Shown here: piece after piece, positions 41,545 to 52,613 of the stretch
How the letters are laid out: each line of letters starts with the position of its first letter
Numbering within the stretch: position 1 is the first letter of the stretch
NCBI GenBank assembly: GCA_943736015.1
Contig: OX031063.1
Location: 42,982,672 to 43,046,671, forward strand
Origin: Tridacna crocea
Lineage: Eukaryota; Mollusca; Bivalvia; Cardiida; Cardiidae
Direction of reading: 5' to 3'
Length of the DNA stretch: 64,000 bases
Program-made: the position numbers and the translations under genes
The notes under the pieces: model-generated
What the model saw: the letters and a program-made list of their open reading frames with translations, nothing else
The model's database searches: none
Told to the model about the DNA's origin: nothing

Positions 41545-41735
41545 GCTGAGCCCAGGTAGCTCTGTAGGTAGCCTGCAAGACTTGAGAATAGGAGTTCCAT
41601 CTCTAGTTTGGCCAATTTCTCTCCGAGGATAGATGATAGTCATTGCGATAGGATTCATTCCTCTATCACTGTTGACCAGTGTTTTGGCAATGGCTATTTG
41701 GAAAAGCTACCAGTGGCATGGTATTAAGAAAACTG
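41545..41735 (+). mobile_element. SINE-like element
   Basis: A-box-like AGGTAGCTCTGTAGGTAG and B-box-like GGAGTTCCATCTC, then GATGATAGTCATTGCGATAG. Different family from the other SINEs here. Confidence 0.55.
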
Positions 41736-41870
41736 TATGAAGTACTGTTAAAAAAGACTCCCAGAAAGCATGGATAGTAACACTGACTGCCGCGATATAA
41801 CAGGAAAAATGTTGCAGATAGCATTAAACACCATACAATAAATAAATTAACATTTAGGCTGTTATATAAG

Positions 41871-42100
41871 TTAACCCATTACCACACAATCCCTACTTTT
41901 GACGCCACTGAGAAAGAAGCCTTTTAGAAAACATTGTGGGAAAAGGAGAAAATGCTGGTAACCAGCATTTTCTCCTTTTCCCACAATGTTTTCTACACTT
42001 CATAAAAGGAATTTCAAAATTTCAGTCACTTTTGTTTTGTCGTCTGCAAATGCTTTCAATTTGGACAAGCCTAAAATTTTGTCGTTTGGTAATGAGTTAA
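41871..42100 (-). repeat. Hairpin MITE, family A
   Basis: One of the best-preserved copies; perfect hairpin. A family D repeat starts directly at its right TTAA. Confidence 0.93.
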
Positions 42101-42275
42101 ATGAAACTTTCAAGCCGATAGAAAAAAAACAATTAGTTCTATCTCAAAGGTTTCTTATGCAGAAAATTCCTCCTTATCGGACAGTGTAGATCCAAGACCA
42201 GACTGCACATCTTGTGCAGTCTGATCTTGAATTGTACACAGTGCAAACTGTCCTTCAATCGGGGACAGCAACCTA
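42101..42275 (+). repeat. Hairpin repeat family D
   Basis: GAAACTTTCAAGCCGATAG, core CAGACTGCACATCTTGTGCA GTCTG, outer arms CAGTGTAGATC / weakly paired right side. Confidence 0.8.
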
Positions 42276-42527
42276 AGGATTACAGCATAACAACCTCCAT
42301 CTTCAAAGATCCATACACCCACAACCTGTAATTTTCAATTTATAAACATTATCTCATAAATTAAGTATGCTAGAGGCTTAATTACCTGAACACAAGAACA
42401 TTCATAATTGCAAACACATGTAATTTCTTCCAAAATACAAATCTCAACCTTGGCAGTTCTGTTTCTTTCAAATACCTGCTGTATATTCCACTCAATCTGG
42501 ATATTCCACTCAATCTGGATTTTTAAT

Positions 42528-42658
42528 AACACTTATAAAAAAATTATTTTGAAAATATAGTGAGAGATGGATAATATGCTGGTAGCCAGCATTTGCTCCT
42601 TTTTCTACAATGCTTTTTACCATAAGACAGAACACTACTATGTTTGAGTAAGGGTTAA
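42528..42658 (-). repeat. Family A MITE, internally deleted
   Basis: AATATGCTGGTAGCCAGCATTT core; most of the right arm absent. Confidence 0.65.
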
Positions 42659-42696
42659 GAGTAAGCTACAAGATGAGGTAACCTATCATTGGTCAA

Positions 42697-43007
42697 TAAC
42701 TCTTTACCAGAAAACAAGACTTTAGACATGTCAAAACACATTTTATTTGGCTCAAATGATGGAATCTGTCTTTGATAGAGTCATTATCTCCCGCAAGTAT
42801 AATGGCATTCTACAAATACACATCTATCTAATTTGGGCATCATCATTCTTCGATGACTATGACATGCACAGACAATGTTGAAAGGGTAGAAAATGTTGTT
42901 GGATAAGGAGAAAATGCTGGTTATAAGCATATTTTCCATTTTCACCCATGCTTTTGAAACTTTCCTTCTCGGGATCTTCAGCACTTGAAATGAGTGGTTA
43001 AAGGTAG
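42697..43007 (+). repeat. Family A MITE with a ~96-bp insertion
   Basis: Left part ends CTTTGATAGAGT (42781); right part resumes GAAAGGGTAGAAAATG (about 42878). The insert starts CATTATCTCCCGC. Confidence 0.72.
42782..42877. repeat. Small dispersed repeat (also at 51.3 kb, inverted)
   Basis: CATTATCTCCC, ATGGCATTCTA and ACATCTATCTAAT recur in reverse complement at 51326-51372 (GGGAGATAATG). Termini CATTATCT / AGACAATG suggest a tiny TIR element. Confidence 0.6.
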
Positions 43008-43206
43008 CTCATTTTCCACAGGGAGCAAAGTTACAGGGAACACATTCTAAGACACACTAGTCTTGTAAAATAAAGTAATCAGAAATGAACGATTTTTCTA
43101 AATCTATATGGGAAAACATTGTAGAACAAGAGTACCAAATGCAACCGCCAAATTTTGTCTGCATTTGCTTATTTATTGGCAATTTACAGTAGTTAAAAAC
43201 AGAAGT

Positions 43207-43430
43207 TTAACATTTTTTACCAAATGCTACAATTTCAGACTTGCCAAAATTGGAAGCATTTGCAGGTGGAAAAAAAATATTTTCTCTCTTTGACAAGGTG
43301 GAAAACATTGTGGGGAAAAAGGAGGAAATGCTGGTAATCAGCATTTGCTCCTTTTCCTTACAACAATTTTTTCAATAGCCTTTTCTTCCTTCGGGTCCTA
43401 AAAAGCCAAGATTGTGTGGTGAAGGATTAA
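43207..43430 (+). repeat. Hairpin MITE, family A
   Basis: Core GGAAATGCTGGTAATCAGCATTTGC; moderately diverged. Confidence 0.82.
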
Positions 43431-43474
43431 TGAGTCAAAAATAGTTTGTGGCCTTTCTGGTACACTTCATCTAT

Positions 43475-43788
43475 TGACTCTTTACCACACAATTCCAATT
43501 TTTATCAACCCTGAGAAAGAAGCCTACAGAAAACGGCAAAGGAGAAAATGCTGGTAACCAGCATTTTCTCCTTTTCCCACAAATTTTCTACCATAAAAGG
43601 CCTACAGAAAACATTGTGGGAAAAGGAGAAAATGCTGGTAACCCGTGAACATTTTCTCCTTCTCCCACAATATTTTCTAACCTACATGTATCAAGGTCAG
43701 AAATCGATACAGTACCAAGATGTAATTTGCTGTCTTCAGATACTTTGAATTTGGTCCAGTCCAAAATTTGTCCTTTGGTAAAAGACTT
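43475..43788 (-). repeat. Family A MITE with duplicated hairpin
   Basis: Two successive hairpins (43532-43585 and 43610-43680), each preceded by GGCCTACAGAAAAC or AAGCCTACAGAAAAC; the second loop has gained CGTGAA. Confidence 0.85.
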
Positions 43789-44197
43789 AAAAGCTTAAAA
43801 CTGCCTAGAGGTTGTTCTCAGTAATGACTGGGATATAAAAAAATGTTAATAGAAAAATATTGTTTTCCAACAATTTGTCTATCTTTTTTATTGATGGTAT
43901 TCCAACTGTTGTATTCCCTTATTCATTAATGAATAATTCTGCATATTTCTTTTTAATTGAAACAATAAAAATCTGCATCTTTTGCAAAACAGTTCCAGGT
44001 CTAAACAACCCCGAGGAAGAGGCCTTTTACAAATATTGTGAGAAAAGGAGAAAATGCTGGTAATCAGCATTTTTCTTCTTTCCCCCAATGTTTTTACCCT
44101 TTCAAAGATGAAAGTAATCAGTTTGGCCATATTTAATTTGTTGTCTGCAAAATACTATTAATTTGGACGAGTCTAAAATTTTGCCATGTGGGAAGGA

Positions 44198-45223
44198 ATG
44201 AATGAATGAATGAATGTTGTTTTATGGCGCATCGACAGCTTTGGTCATTTAGCGCGCATATCTATGTTAAAAGATAATAAACGAAGTGTTGTTTAAACTG
44301 AATGAAGTTTAAATGACAATAAAAGAATTGAATTAAGAAAACTTAATGCATAAAGGGCATCATCGAGTTACAGGGCAATCCCCATATACTCAAAAGTTTT
44401 AAATGATAAGATCTAAGAATGCGACAAATAAGGTTTAAACTCAATGCTGGTTTGATAAAAAGAAGTTTTTTAAATGAAAAAAAAAATTGTCATTTATAAT
44501 ATGCATAAAATATGATATTGAGTGGCTGGGCATTCCCTGCCTACTCCAAAGCTTTAGGTTAAAGGGTAAGACTGATAATATTGTTTTTCCTTGGAAATGA
44601 GGTTAAAACTGATAAAGATTGGAGCCTCCAATGGGATCAGATACTCCCATTAAAGAGGTCCTGTCTCCAATGAGATAAGATGTCTCCAAGAGAGCCAATC
44701 CTCCCATTAAGGAGATGCAAATTGAATATTAATGAAGTAAAGAATGTTGTAAAAAGATGGGTAAGAAACTCCAGAGTAAATATCACAGTTTATTGTAAAT
44801 GCCAATCTCCTTTATGAAAGCGATAATAGATTCAACGCTGACAGAATCAAAAAGATTTTTCAAACTATCGACGTTGAAATATTTTGAACGAACTGGCTGA
44901 AAGTCAATGCAATCTAGTAGGATATGTTTTACAGAAAGGGTTGCATTGCATGGTATACATTCAGGGGCATCATCTCTTGTCAAGAGCCAGGAATGTGTGA
45001 TGCGTGAATGGCCAATTCGAAGTCGTGCAATTATCACTTCTTCTCGACGAACAGATCTGTAAACGGGATACCATTCACCAAGGGATGGTTTAACTGAATG
45101 CAGTTTATTGAAAATATCAGCATCCCACTGGGATTGCCAAGAAGATTGGATATGTGATAAAACGGAGGATTTAAAATCAGTGTGTGGAACTTTAAAATCT
45201 GAAATGGGAAGGTTAAGTGCAGA
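44198..45223 (-). mobile_element. 5'-truncated non-LTR retrotransposon (LINE)
   Basis: Flanked by a 14-bp target duplication CCATGTGGGAAGGA (44184-44197, 45224-45237). The 3' end (left side) is a CATT tetranucleotide tail (44194-44213), as in several LINE clades with simple-repeat tails. About 1.03 kb remains: the end of ORF2 and a 3' UTR of roughly 570 bp. Confidence 0.88.
44783..45222 (-). CDS. LINE ORF2 C-terminus (RNase H/zinc-knuckle end)
   Basis: Open from the truncation point: WSALNLPISDFKVPHTDFKS, ... WDADIFNKLHSVKPSLGEWY, then RREEVIIARLRIGHSRITHS WLL, a C-x2-C-x8-H-x4-C knuckle (CIPCNATLSVKHILLDC) and a leucine-rich tail ending in a stop. ARLRIGHTRLTH...C..C....H....C is the standard C-terminus of non-LTR polyproteins following RNase H. 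No stop or frameshift in the surviving 146 codons, so it is young. Reverse transcriptase and endonuclease are missing. Confidence 0.88.
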
Positions 45224-45665
45224 CCATGTGGGAAGGAGTTAATGGGTATGAAATTAAAATTTCAAGCAATACAAATGCTGCACTTACAACTGCATACATT
45301 TTGATGAAAAAAAAAAACAACCCAAAATGCATAAATAAAAGATTATCAACTGAGAAGAAAAGAAGTTATCTACCTGTAATTTTTGCACATCCTGACACTA
45401 CAGTTTACCAGGACAACAGAACAACTACATGGTAACCAAGGCAACTTATCACTGCAGGAGCCACAATGGTCTACCTTCCATTCATTATAACTCATACTAC
45501 AGTTATCCCGTTTCCTTACTAACATGGATTTTTTGGGTCCCCATTGCTGATAGATTTTGAAAATAATGCGAGAAAAGGACTGATTCCTGGATACAGTGAT
45601 GTTACAAGTAATTCCTCCCTTTCAATCAGTAATTTCGATACAATCTGAGACCAACTGTTTTTCCT

Positions 45666-45893
45666 TTAACTCATTACCAAATGACAATATTTTAGGCTTG
45701 TCCAAATTGAAAACATTTGCAGAAGACAATATAAAACTGACTGAAAATTGGAAATTTGTTTTGTGAAGAGTAGAAAACATTGCGGGAAAAGGAGAAAATG
45801 CTGGTTACCAGCATTTTCTCCTTTTTCCACAATGTTTTCTAAAGGCTTCTTTCTTAGGGGCATCAAAAGTAGGGGTTGTGTGGTAATGGGTAA
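45666..45893 (+). repeat. Hairpin MITE, family A
   Basis: Complete; right end GGTAATGGGTAAA. Confidence 0.9.
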
Positions 45894-46345
45894 ACCTTTT
45901 CCGATAACAAAATGTTAGCAATGTCCAAATTGAAAACATTTGCAGACAACAATTCTAAGGTGGTTCAAAAGGTGCAATCCTGCCTTGATATTTAGGAAAC
46001 ATTGTGTAAAAAGGAGAAAATGCTGGTAACCAGCATTCCTCCTTTTCCCACAATGTTTTTTTTAACCCTTTACTCCATAGATACTCCTTTCTACACATTG
46101 CTTGTAGGAGCTTTTGGAAAACATTGTGGCAAAAGGTGAAATTGCTCGTGACCAGCAATTTAACAATTTGCCACCATGTTTTCTACACTATCAAGAGGTG
46201 TCATATACTAATAAGAAACGCCTTCATCATTGCTGTTATTTAGGGTCAATTAGAGATACCATAGAAATGCCTTATGGGGTAAAGGGTTAAAGTTCTCTTC
46301 TACACCGTTGAGAACGCTAGGCATCGTTTGGTAAAGAGTGAACCC
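45890..46345 (+). repeat. Family A MITE split by family C
   Basis: Left part 45890-46065 ends CACAATGTTTTTTTTAA; right part from TTAAAGTTCTCTTC (46287) to GGTAAAGAGTGAA. Confidence 0.82.
46062..46290 (+). repeat. Hairpin MITE, family C (inserted in family A)
   Basis: Complete element between duplicated TTAA of the outer copy; right stem slightly eroded (TTTAACAATTTGCCACC). Confidence 0.92.
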
Positions 46346-46500
46346 TTTACAACATGACAAAATTTTATAGTCATTCATATTGAAAGCAATGGTGATGGAG
46401 AAACTAAATGAGGTATTTATTTCAGAAAGAAGAAAACATTGGTGCACAAGGAGAAAAATGCTATTAGCCAGCATTCTTTTCTTTAATTCTTCACTTGTCC
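46339..46500 (+). repeat. Truncated family A MITE
   Basis: CCCTTTACAACATGACAAAA; core AATGCTATTAGCCAGCATT; right arm absent. Followed by a 29-bp direct repeat (GAGATATCATTGA, 46499-46556). Confidence 0.65.
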
Positions 46501-46799
46501 GAGATATCATTGAGACAAACATGCTGACCGAGATATCATTGAAACAAAGATTGAGACCAAGTTTCATGAGTATCAGACTGATGCACCACATTACAACGTG
46601 TGGTCTGCGCATGTCATATTCTTCGAAGGTTCAACCTGTCTGCTATGATGCATCCACCAAATACCTGGGAAAAGTAGGGGTTATACCGAAGTTATTAGCC
46701 TACTACCCAAGCATGTAGGGGCTGTTTTAATGAATAGTTGTTACATGATAGCAGATTATAGCTGAATGAATCGCACCAAGTAGCTTGTTGTTTTGAAAA

Positions 46800-47062
46800 A
46801 TTAGTCCACTTCTGCACCCAGCATGCCCAAATAGGGTCCGAAAGTCTCGTCACGTGACCGCGAGAGTTCATCACTTCCGGGATCGACCGTAAATTTATTG
46901 CCTTTACATCACAGTATGTTGAGAGATACACGAAGCAATTACGAATGATGAAGTAAGATTTAAGAAGTCCGAGCAATTTGAAAATTTCGGTAGTCGATCA
47001 GAGAACGATATGTGACTATGAATACGCCACAGTAAAGAAGAGACCGTGTTCAGCGCAGGTAA
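46800..47062. promoter_or_regulatory. Housekeeping-promoter-like motif cluster
   Basis: In a stretch free of recognisable repeats, a ZNF143-like CCCAGCATGC (about 46816), a perfect USF/MYC E-box TCACGTGAC (about 46851) and an ETS site ACTTCCGG (about 46872) lie within 65 bp, with more CpG than the surrounding introns. On the plus strand a good donor, GCGCAG|GTAAAC, lies at about 47058. The direction is unclear: it could start a plus-strand transcript, or HERC2 on the minus strand. Confidence 0.4.
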
Positions 47063-47377
47063 ACAGGTTGATGGTTCAACCTACTTTCGGTTTCGTATTC
47101 AATAGAATCATGCTTTTTTGACAGAGTTAAATCAAAAAAGGTGAATCACGTTTCTTTCACAAAACTACAGCTTTGTGAAGGCATAAAATGAAAGCAAAAG
47201 TACGACACAAGACGTTTTAAAGCAGATATTTATAGATCTATTTGTAATCCGCAATTTGCCGAGGGTGATCGTGCAGCGAGATCTACGTTGAGCCGCTGTT
47301 AATTTCAGCCTTAGGTAATATTCAAGTATTTTCAAGACAGCCACTCCAGTATTATGTCTTTAAATATCAAATATAAG
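47063..47377. other. Unique-looking sequence beside promoter-like cluster
   Basis: No repeat or exon recognised. Confidence 0.4.
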
Positions 47378-47455
47378 AGAGATCAAATTCAAGATCAGAC
47401 TGCATGTTCATTGCAGTCTGATCTAGATCGACACTTTGTTGAAAAGTATGTAATT
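47378..47455. repeat. Family D hairpin
   Basis: ATCAGACTGCATGTTCATTG CAGTCTGAT: the left arm's C is mutated. Confidence 0.72.
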
Positions 47456-47467
47456 ATCTTCTTAGCA

Positions 47468-47697
47468 CAAGACAGAATCTTTGACTGATCCAAATTAAAA
47501 GGATTTGCAGATGACAATTAATGCCGTATAGAATAAAGATCTAGTACTCAAATGATGGAAATTTATTTGAGAGGGTAGAAAATATTATTGGAAAAGGAAA
47601 AAAATGCTGGTTACCAGCATTTAATCCTTTTCCTACAATGTTTTCATAAGGCTTCCTCCGGGTCTTTAAAAATCAGGATTGTGTTGTAAAGGATTAA
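47468..47697 (+). repeat. Hairpin MITE, family A (old)
   Basis: Left terminus lost; core AATGCTGGTTACCAGCATTTAATCC. Confidence 0.75.
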
Positions 47698-47836
47698 TTG
47701 TGCTTCAAAAGCCAAGGGTCATTTAAGAAAAATGCAGTATGCTTGTTCACCATGCACACTGAATATTATCTTTGTGCATAGTACTTTGGAAAGATACCCA
47801 TGACCAATTGCACTAACTGGCACATGAATGAAATGT

Positions 47837-48222
47837 TTAACCCTTTCTGTACAGAAAACAGTTTATGAAAACAATATGGAAATAAGTGAAAATGCTGGTA
47901 ACCAAACCAGCATGTCTTCTTTTTCTTAGGGTATTATCAACCATTCCATAAATAAATTTCAACTTTATAGCCACTCTTACATTTTTGTCTGCTAGTGCTT
48001 TCAATTTGTACAAGTCATTTACCCTAGTGCTTTCAAGGAAGAAGCCTTTTGATAACATTGTTGGTAAAGGAGAAAATGCTGGTAACCATCATTTCCTCCC
48101 TTTTCCACAATGTTTTCTACTCATTCAAAGACAAATTCCATTCTTCCAGCCCCATTTAAATTGTTGTTTCCTAATGTTTTCAATTGGAAAAGTTTAGGAT
48201 CTGTCCTGTGATAAAGAATTAA
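47837..48222 (-). repeat. Two overlapping family A MITEs
   Basis: 47837-48015 lacks its right terminus; 48017-48222 starts CATTTACCCTAGTG. Both minus. The first loop is expanded (GCTGGTAACCAAACCAGC). Confidence 0.75.
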
Positions 48223-48223
48223 G

Positions 48224-49125
48224 CAATTTTTGCTCTAGTTAGCTGAAAACTTGTATTAAGAAATACTATACATGTATTTACAAACGTTTCTTCCTAATAT
48301 ACTTTCAGAGCTTTCTCCGGCTAGAAGAATGACACCAAAAAAGGAACCATGATTCCAAGACAACTGCACCTTACAGGGACCACATGTTATGCAATATGGT
48401 TCTCATATATGTATAATTGGACATGCAGTCATTTAAACATTTAATTAAAGAAAAATAGTGCTGTATAGTATTAATTTTCTATGTTTACCATCTTTGCACG
48501 GCAAAGAAGTTCATGCTAGTATTTACCGGTACTGCTCAATAGTGAAAAGGGTATTAAAATCCTAACCGAGAAATGACACTAAATTAAAATAGCATTGCAG
48601 TAGACTGCTTTTGATTGCTTTTGATTGTGATTGTGATCAAATATGTTGCTCACAGTCAGCAATATCTATTTGCCATACTGTTTTCATCTCATTCTTTCAA
48701 TTATTTTTCTCCATTTGCCTCAGATTTTATCTAGTGTTAAAAGTAAAGTAAGGTTTCATGACTTTGTTAAATAAAGGACAAGCAATATTCTTGTTTATGT
48801 TTAGAACAAAATCCTTAATGCTCCTTGAAGAGTGAAAGCAATATACATGTAGTAAAATTCAGTCATTGACATTGTGTGGAAAAAGAAATTTCGTTACATA
48901 CAAGTCTTATTAGCTGCACAAAATTAATAGTCCTTTGAAAACATTGTGAGAAATGGCAAATTAAGAAACAATTTTGCATTTTTTAACAACATTTTTTTCT
49001 GAAGCAGAAATTTGCTTCATCAAGGGACCCAAATAACATGAGAATAATGCAAAAGTGTTTTGTTACTACAAATGTAATACAGATAAATATCTACAAAACT
49101 TTTAAGATTTCTCATGTTTATTTTG
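48224..49125. other. Mostly unique intron
   Basis: Only a short family A scrap at about 48930-49005 (CTTTGAAAACATTGTGAGAA). Confidence 0.5.
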
Positions 49126-49342
49126 TTTAATCTTTACCAACTGATAAAACTCTGCACTTCTTCAAATTCAAAGCATTTGCAGACAATTGATTGATTTTGA
49201 CTCACATTTTGCAATTTACCTATTAAAAGGTAGAAAACATTGTGTTGAAAGTAAAAATTATTAGTTGTCTTTTCACACAATGTCTCCTAAAGTATTTTTC
49301 TGCAGGGTTGTTAAAACTCAGGACTTTTTGGTAAAGACTTAC
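49126..49342 (+). repeat. Family A MITE, hairpin replaced
   Basis: Arms recognisable; the centre is AAAATTATTAGTTGTCTTTTC. Confidence 0.68.
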
Positions 49343-49673
49343 AAGTCACCAAAAATAATAAAATTGCTTCTGAAACATATTTGGAGCACAAAACTTCAGA
49401 AGCATCCTTGTGAATGTGAAAAAAATTAATCAAGGAGTAAAGCTTGAGTATTCGTTAAATCATGTCAAAATCAGACATTACTTATTTTGACCAATTTGTC
49501 CTTAGGTAAAAATGTTTTCAAAATTGGTCTGCTGCAAGACATAAAAAGTTATCTACAGGAGACAGACCACTGACCCCTTTATCTACTGGTATAAAATTAC
49601 TGGGCTGTCTCTGGTCCAACAACACTTGCAAGGATGAATTAAACAAGGGCTATATAAGAAGACATGCAACCAT

Positions 49674-50090
49674 TTTAATCTTTTAACATTTAACAAAATT
49701 TTCATCATGTCTATTTTGAAAGCAAAGTTGGAGGATGAAAAATTTTAGCCTAAATGAAAGGAAACGTGAGAAATGTATAAAAAGCTGATGACCAGCTTTT
49801 TTCTCATCTTCCTTCAATGTTTTCAAAAGCCCTCTGCTTCAGGGTAATGAGGAACAAAATTGTTTGGTAAAGGGTTAACTCACAGAACAAAATTTCGAGT
49901 GGGTCAAGCCGAGAGGATTAGCAGGTGATATGCAAATGAACTGTTGAAATTTGTTTTTGAATGGGTGCAAAACACCGCAGAAAAAATGATTTCCAATATT
50001 TTCTCTTTTTCTCATATTTATTGTCCTGGCTTCCCTCCCCCTGGCTGTTTTGACACAAGCTTTTTTGATAAAGAGCCAACAAGATGCCTA
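49674..50090 (+). repeat. Two old family A MITEs sharing TTAA
   Basis: 49674-49878 and 49875-50090. The first has a short hairpin AAAAGCTGATGACCAGCTTTT. Confidence 0.7.
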
Positions 50091-51144
50091 TTCTTCTAAG
50101 TAGAAGAAAATGCCCTGCAAATCATAACTTGTGTAGTACATCCTGTTGCATCTGCTGTCATTTGGACAGTCATGAATTAATCTTCTGTTTTATTGGTTTG
50201 GCATTTCCAATGAGTCTAAAGTAGGTGATGTTTCATGTGGCACTGTACAGATGTTTTGGACAGTTATTGTGTTTGTTAGGATTTCATGGCCTATTTGCCC
50301 TCCTGCAAAAAAAACAGGCTAAAGCAATGTATTCAAATAGACTTTCTGCAGAATAGATCATTTCATCATTAGAAACATTACACTTGTAAAGGCTACATCA
50401 AAATAGGCAAGCACAAGTACTGATTCTGAGTATTCAAATAGTCCACAATTCCTTGTTATAACCCTCTAAGTGCCTTTGACCACTTTATTTGCTTTTGTGA
50501 TCAATCATACAATCATGACTAGACTTTAGATAGTCTGCAGTCTGGTCTCTGATCTACATTGATCGCTTTACTAAGACTGTCCAGACGAGGGCAACTTCAG
50601 CATTATTCTCACGATCTTATTTATAGAATGTTCACGCGTCTTTGATTTATTCCGTGCTCTTTAAAGGGTTAAGCTCATATACCTAGTTTTGAACTAGAAA
50701 TGATGAATTTAACTGAAAATAATTCCAGATAAGATGCCAAAATAGGTTTTGAAGCCAATAATTCACGACCAGTTTAGAATGGCTGCTTAAGGCAATTCAA
50801 TGAATAAAATGAGGCCGAATAATTCCAACTGTCATTACCGGCAACATTCAATATGGTGCAAAGGAGACTTGGGTGCGAAACTGCAGTGGTGCGAAACGTA
50901 TCAAAAACGCTTTATGTTTCTAAACGCCCCTGAAGACGCGATATGAGTGCATTTCTTGAATGAAATGCTAAAAAAACATTATTTTATTGCCATAACTAGG
51001 TTAGTTTGACCTCCTGAGATCAGAAATCGACCGAGTACCTGTCCATTGCAAGGATGTACGAAAACTGGGTTACGGATTTTCGCTTATTTCCACGGCCTGT
51101 ATTTAAATCACAAAATTATTTCTAAACAATATTTTAACCCTTAC
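50091..51144. other. Unique intron / promoter-proximal region
   Basis: Family D scrap at about 50530-50575; from 50800 on CpG becomes denser (GGGTGCGAAACTGCAGTGGT), consistent with the start region at 51.1-51.3 kb. Confidence 0.45.
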
Positions 51145-51290
51145 CAACATCTATCATCTCCAGTTTTTCCTCTCCAAACCCATTTTTGAGAATTTGAATA
51201 ATATACACATCGGTGTTGCGTCACGAATGTCGGTACATGCATAAGCAAAATAGTGGAAAAAATCTCGATATAGCGACCAGTGCCCCCGGA
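51145..51290 (-). promoter_or_regulatory. Candidate HERC2 5' exon and promoter
   Basis: The minus strand shows an exon-like end ATGTTG|GTAAGG at 51145, preceded by unique, CpG-containing sequence with an ETS-type ACTTCCGG (51286-51293) and a CRE-like GTGACGCA (51217-51224). A short upstream ORF (ATGGGT..., ten codons including the stop) lies in it. If the final ATG TTG is joined in phase 0 to 25176-25293, translation would start M-L-E-V-F-S-H-D-G. That is only a possibility; a separate start exon is equally plausible. The right boundary (transcription start) is a guess. Confidence 0.35.
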
Positions 51291-51576
51291 AGTGCATTTC
51301 ATCCAAACGAGACTTGCAGACCCTATTAGATAGATGTATATTTTTAGAATGCCATCTAGTGGGAGATAATGCACACACCAGACTCAGTTTACAGACCTGC
51401 AAAGCATTTTTCCCACACAACAATTTTGTATTCATGGTTGTGCTGTTAAAGAAGCGCATAATTGATAATCACAATATCCTTGCCATAGGAAAGGTACCTG
51501 CTCAGTATAGGTACCTTTCAACACATTTATCTTGTCTGGAAATTCAATCTATCTTAGCAAAATACATGTTGCATAA

Positions 51577-51805
51577 TTAACTCATTACCACACAATCCCT
51601 ACTTTTGACGCCCCTGAGAAAGAAGCCTTTAGAAAACATTGTGGGAAAAGGAGAAAATGCTGGTAACCAGCATTTTCTCCTTTTCCCACAATGTTTATCT
51701 ACCCTTCACAAAACAAAATTCAAATTTTCAGTAACTTTTATTTTGTTGTCTGCATATCTATCAATTTGGACAAACCTAAAATTTTGTCGTTTGGTAATGA
51801 GTTAA
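51577..51805 (-). repeat. Hairpin MITE, family A
   Basis: Complete with a perfect hairpin. Confidence 0.93.
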
Positions 51806-52262
51806 TAGAAAGTAGTGCTATGATTGCTCATATCTTATGCTATCATACTATACTAATACTTTATTCGTAAATAAAGGCCACTGGCCCATAATACAACAAA
51901 GTATGCATACTTATAGATAAATACATGTACATTAGGTTGTATCCCTCCATTAATAAAAATGAAATAGAGGTAATTTTTACTACGACAGTTTTGCACATTC
52001 ACCTTTTAACACATATTGGTTTTTCAAGCATAGTTGAATAGATCATAATGATAAAATAAAAGTCACAAGAAAAAGTTGATACAAAGCATCAAAGTCGCCG
52101 CAAAAAATTTGTTTAATGCTTCAAGAAAGCCAGGGCAAGTAAGTAAATGTCAGTTTTCATCAGCAGATTTTTTTTTTATGCATTATGAAATTGATGTGAC
52201 TGTGAATCTATATCAAAACTTGTCTTCTGTTAAAGTATCTTATACCCTCGCACAGCGCTCTC
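51806..52262. other. AT-rich sequence, possible LINE 3' scrap
   Basis: TTTATTCGTAAATAAAGGCC at about 51860 resembles a reverse-oriented retroelement 3' end, but no frame supports it. Confidence 0.35.
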
Positions 52263-52490
52263 TTAACTCTTTTCCAAACGACAAATATCAGACTCTTCCA
52301 AATTCAAAGAGTTGGCAGACGACAATTTAAAAAGCTGCAAAAATGGTGGAAAATTTGCTAGTAGTGGGAGAAAAGTATTTGATATAGGAGAAAATGCTTA
52401 TAACTAACAATTTCTCCTTATCCAACATGTTTTTCCAAAAGAATTTGATAGCACACATGTGATAACCCGTGTTTGTTTGGGAAAGTGTTG
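52263..52490 (+). repeat. Hairpin MITE, family B (old)
   Basis: Ends CTCTTTTCCAAACGAC / GTTTGGGAAAGTGTTGA; hairpin half A-like (GAGAAAATGCTTATAAC), half B-like (TAACAATTTCTCC). Confidence 0.8.
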
Positions 52491-52613
52491 AAAACAGGGC
52501 TAAGTTACTAAAATGTTGCTGTCCTAGGAAAGTATGATTTAAGAGGACATAAGTTTGCAAGGCATGCTTTCAATTTAAAGTCTTGTTTTCGAAAAATAAG
52601 AAGCCCCATGTAT

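Larger units (their letters stand above)
43985..45242 (-). repeat. Family A MITE split by a LINE
   Basis: 43985-44197 runs to TCTAAAATTTTGCCATGTGG GAAGGA, and 45224-45242 repeats CCATGTGGGAAGGA and finishes GTTAA. Confidence 0.85.
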
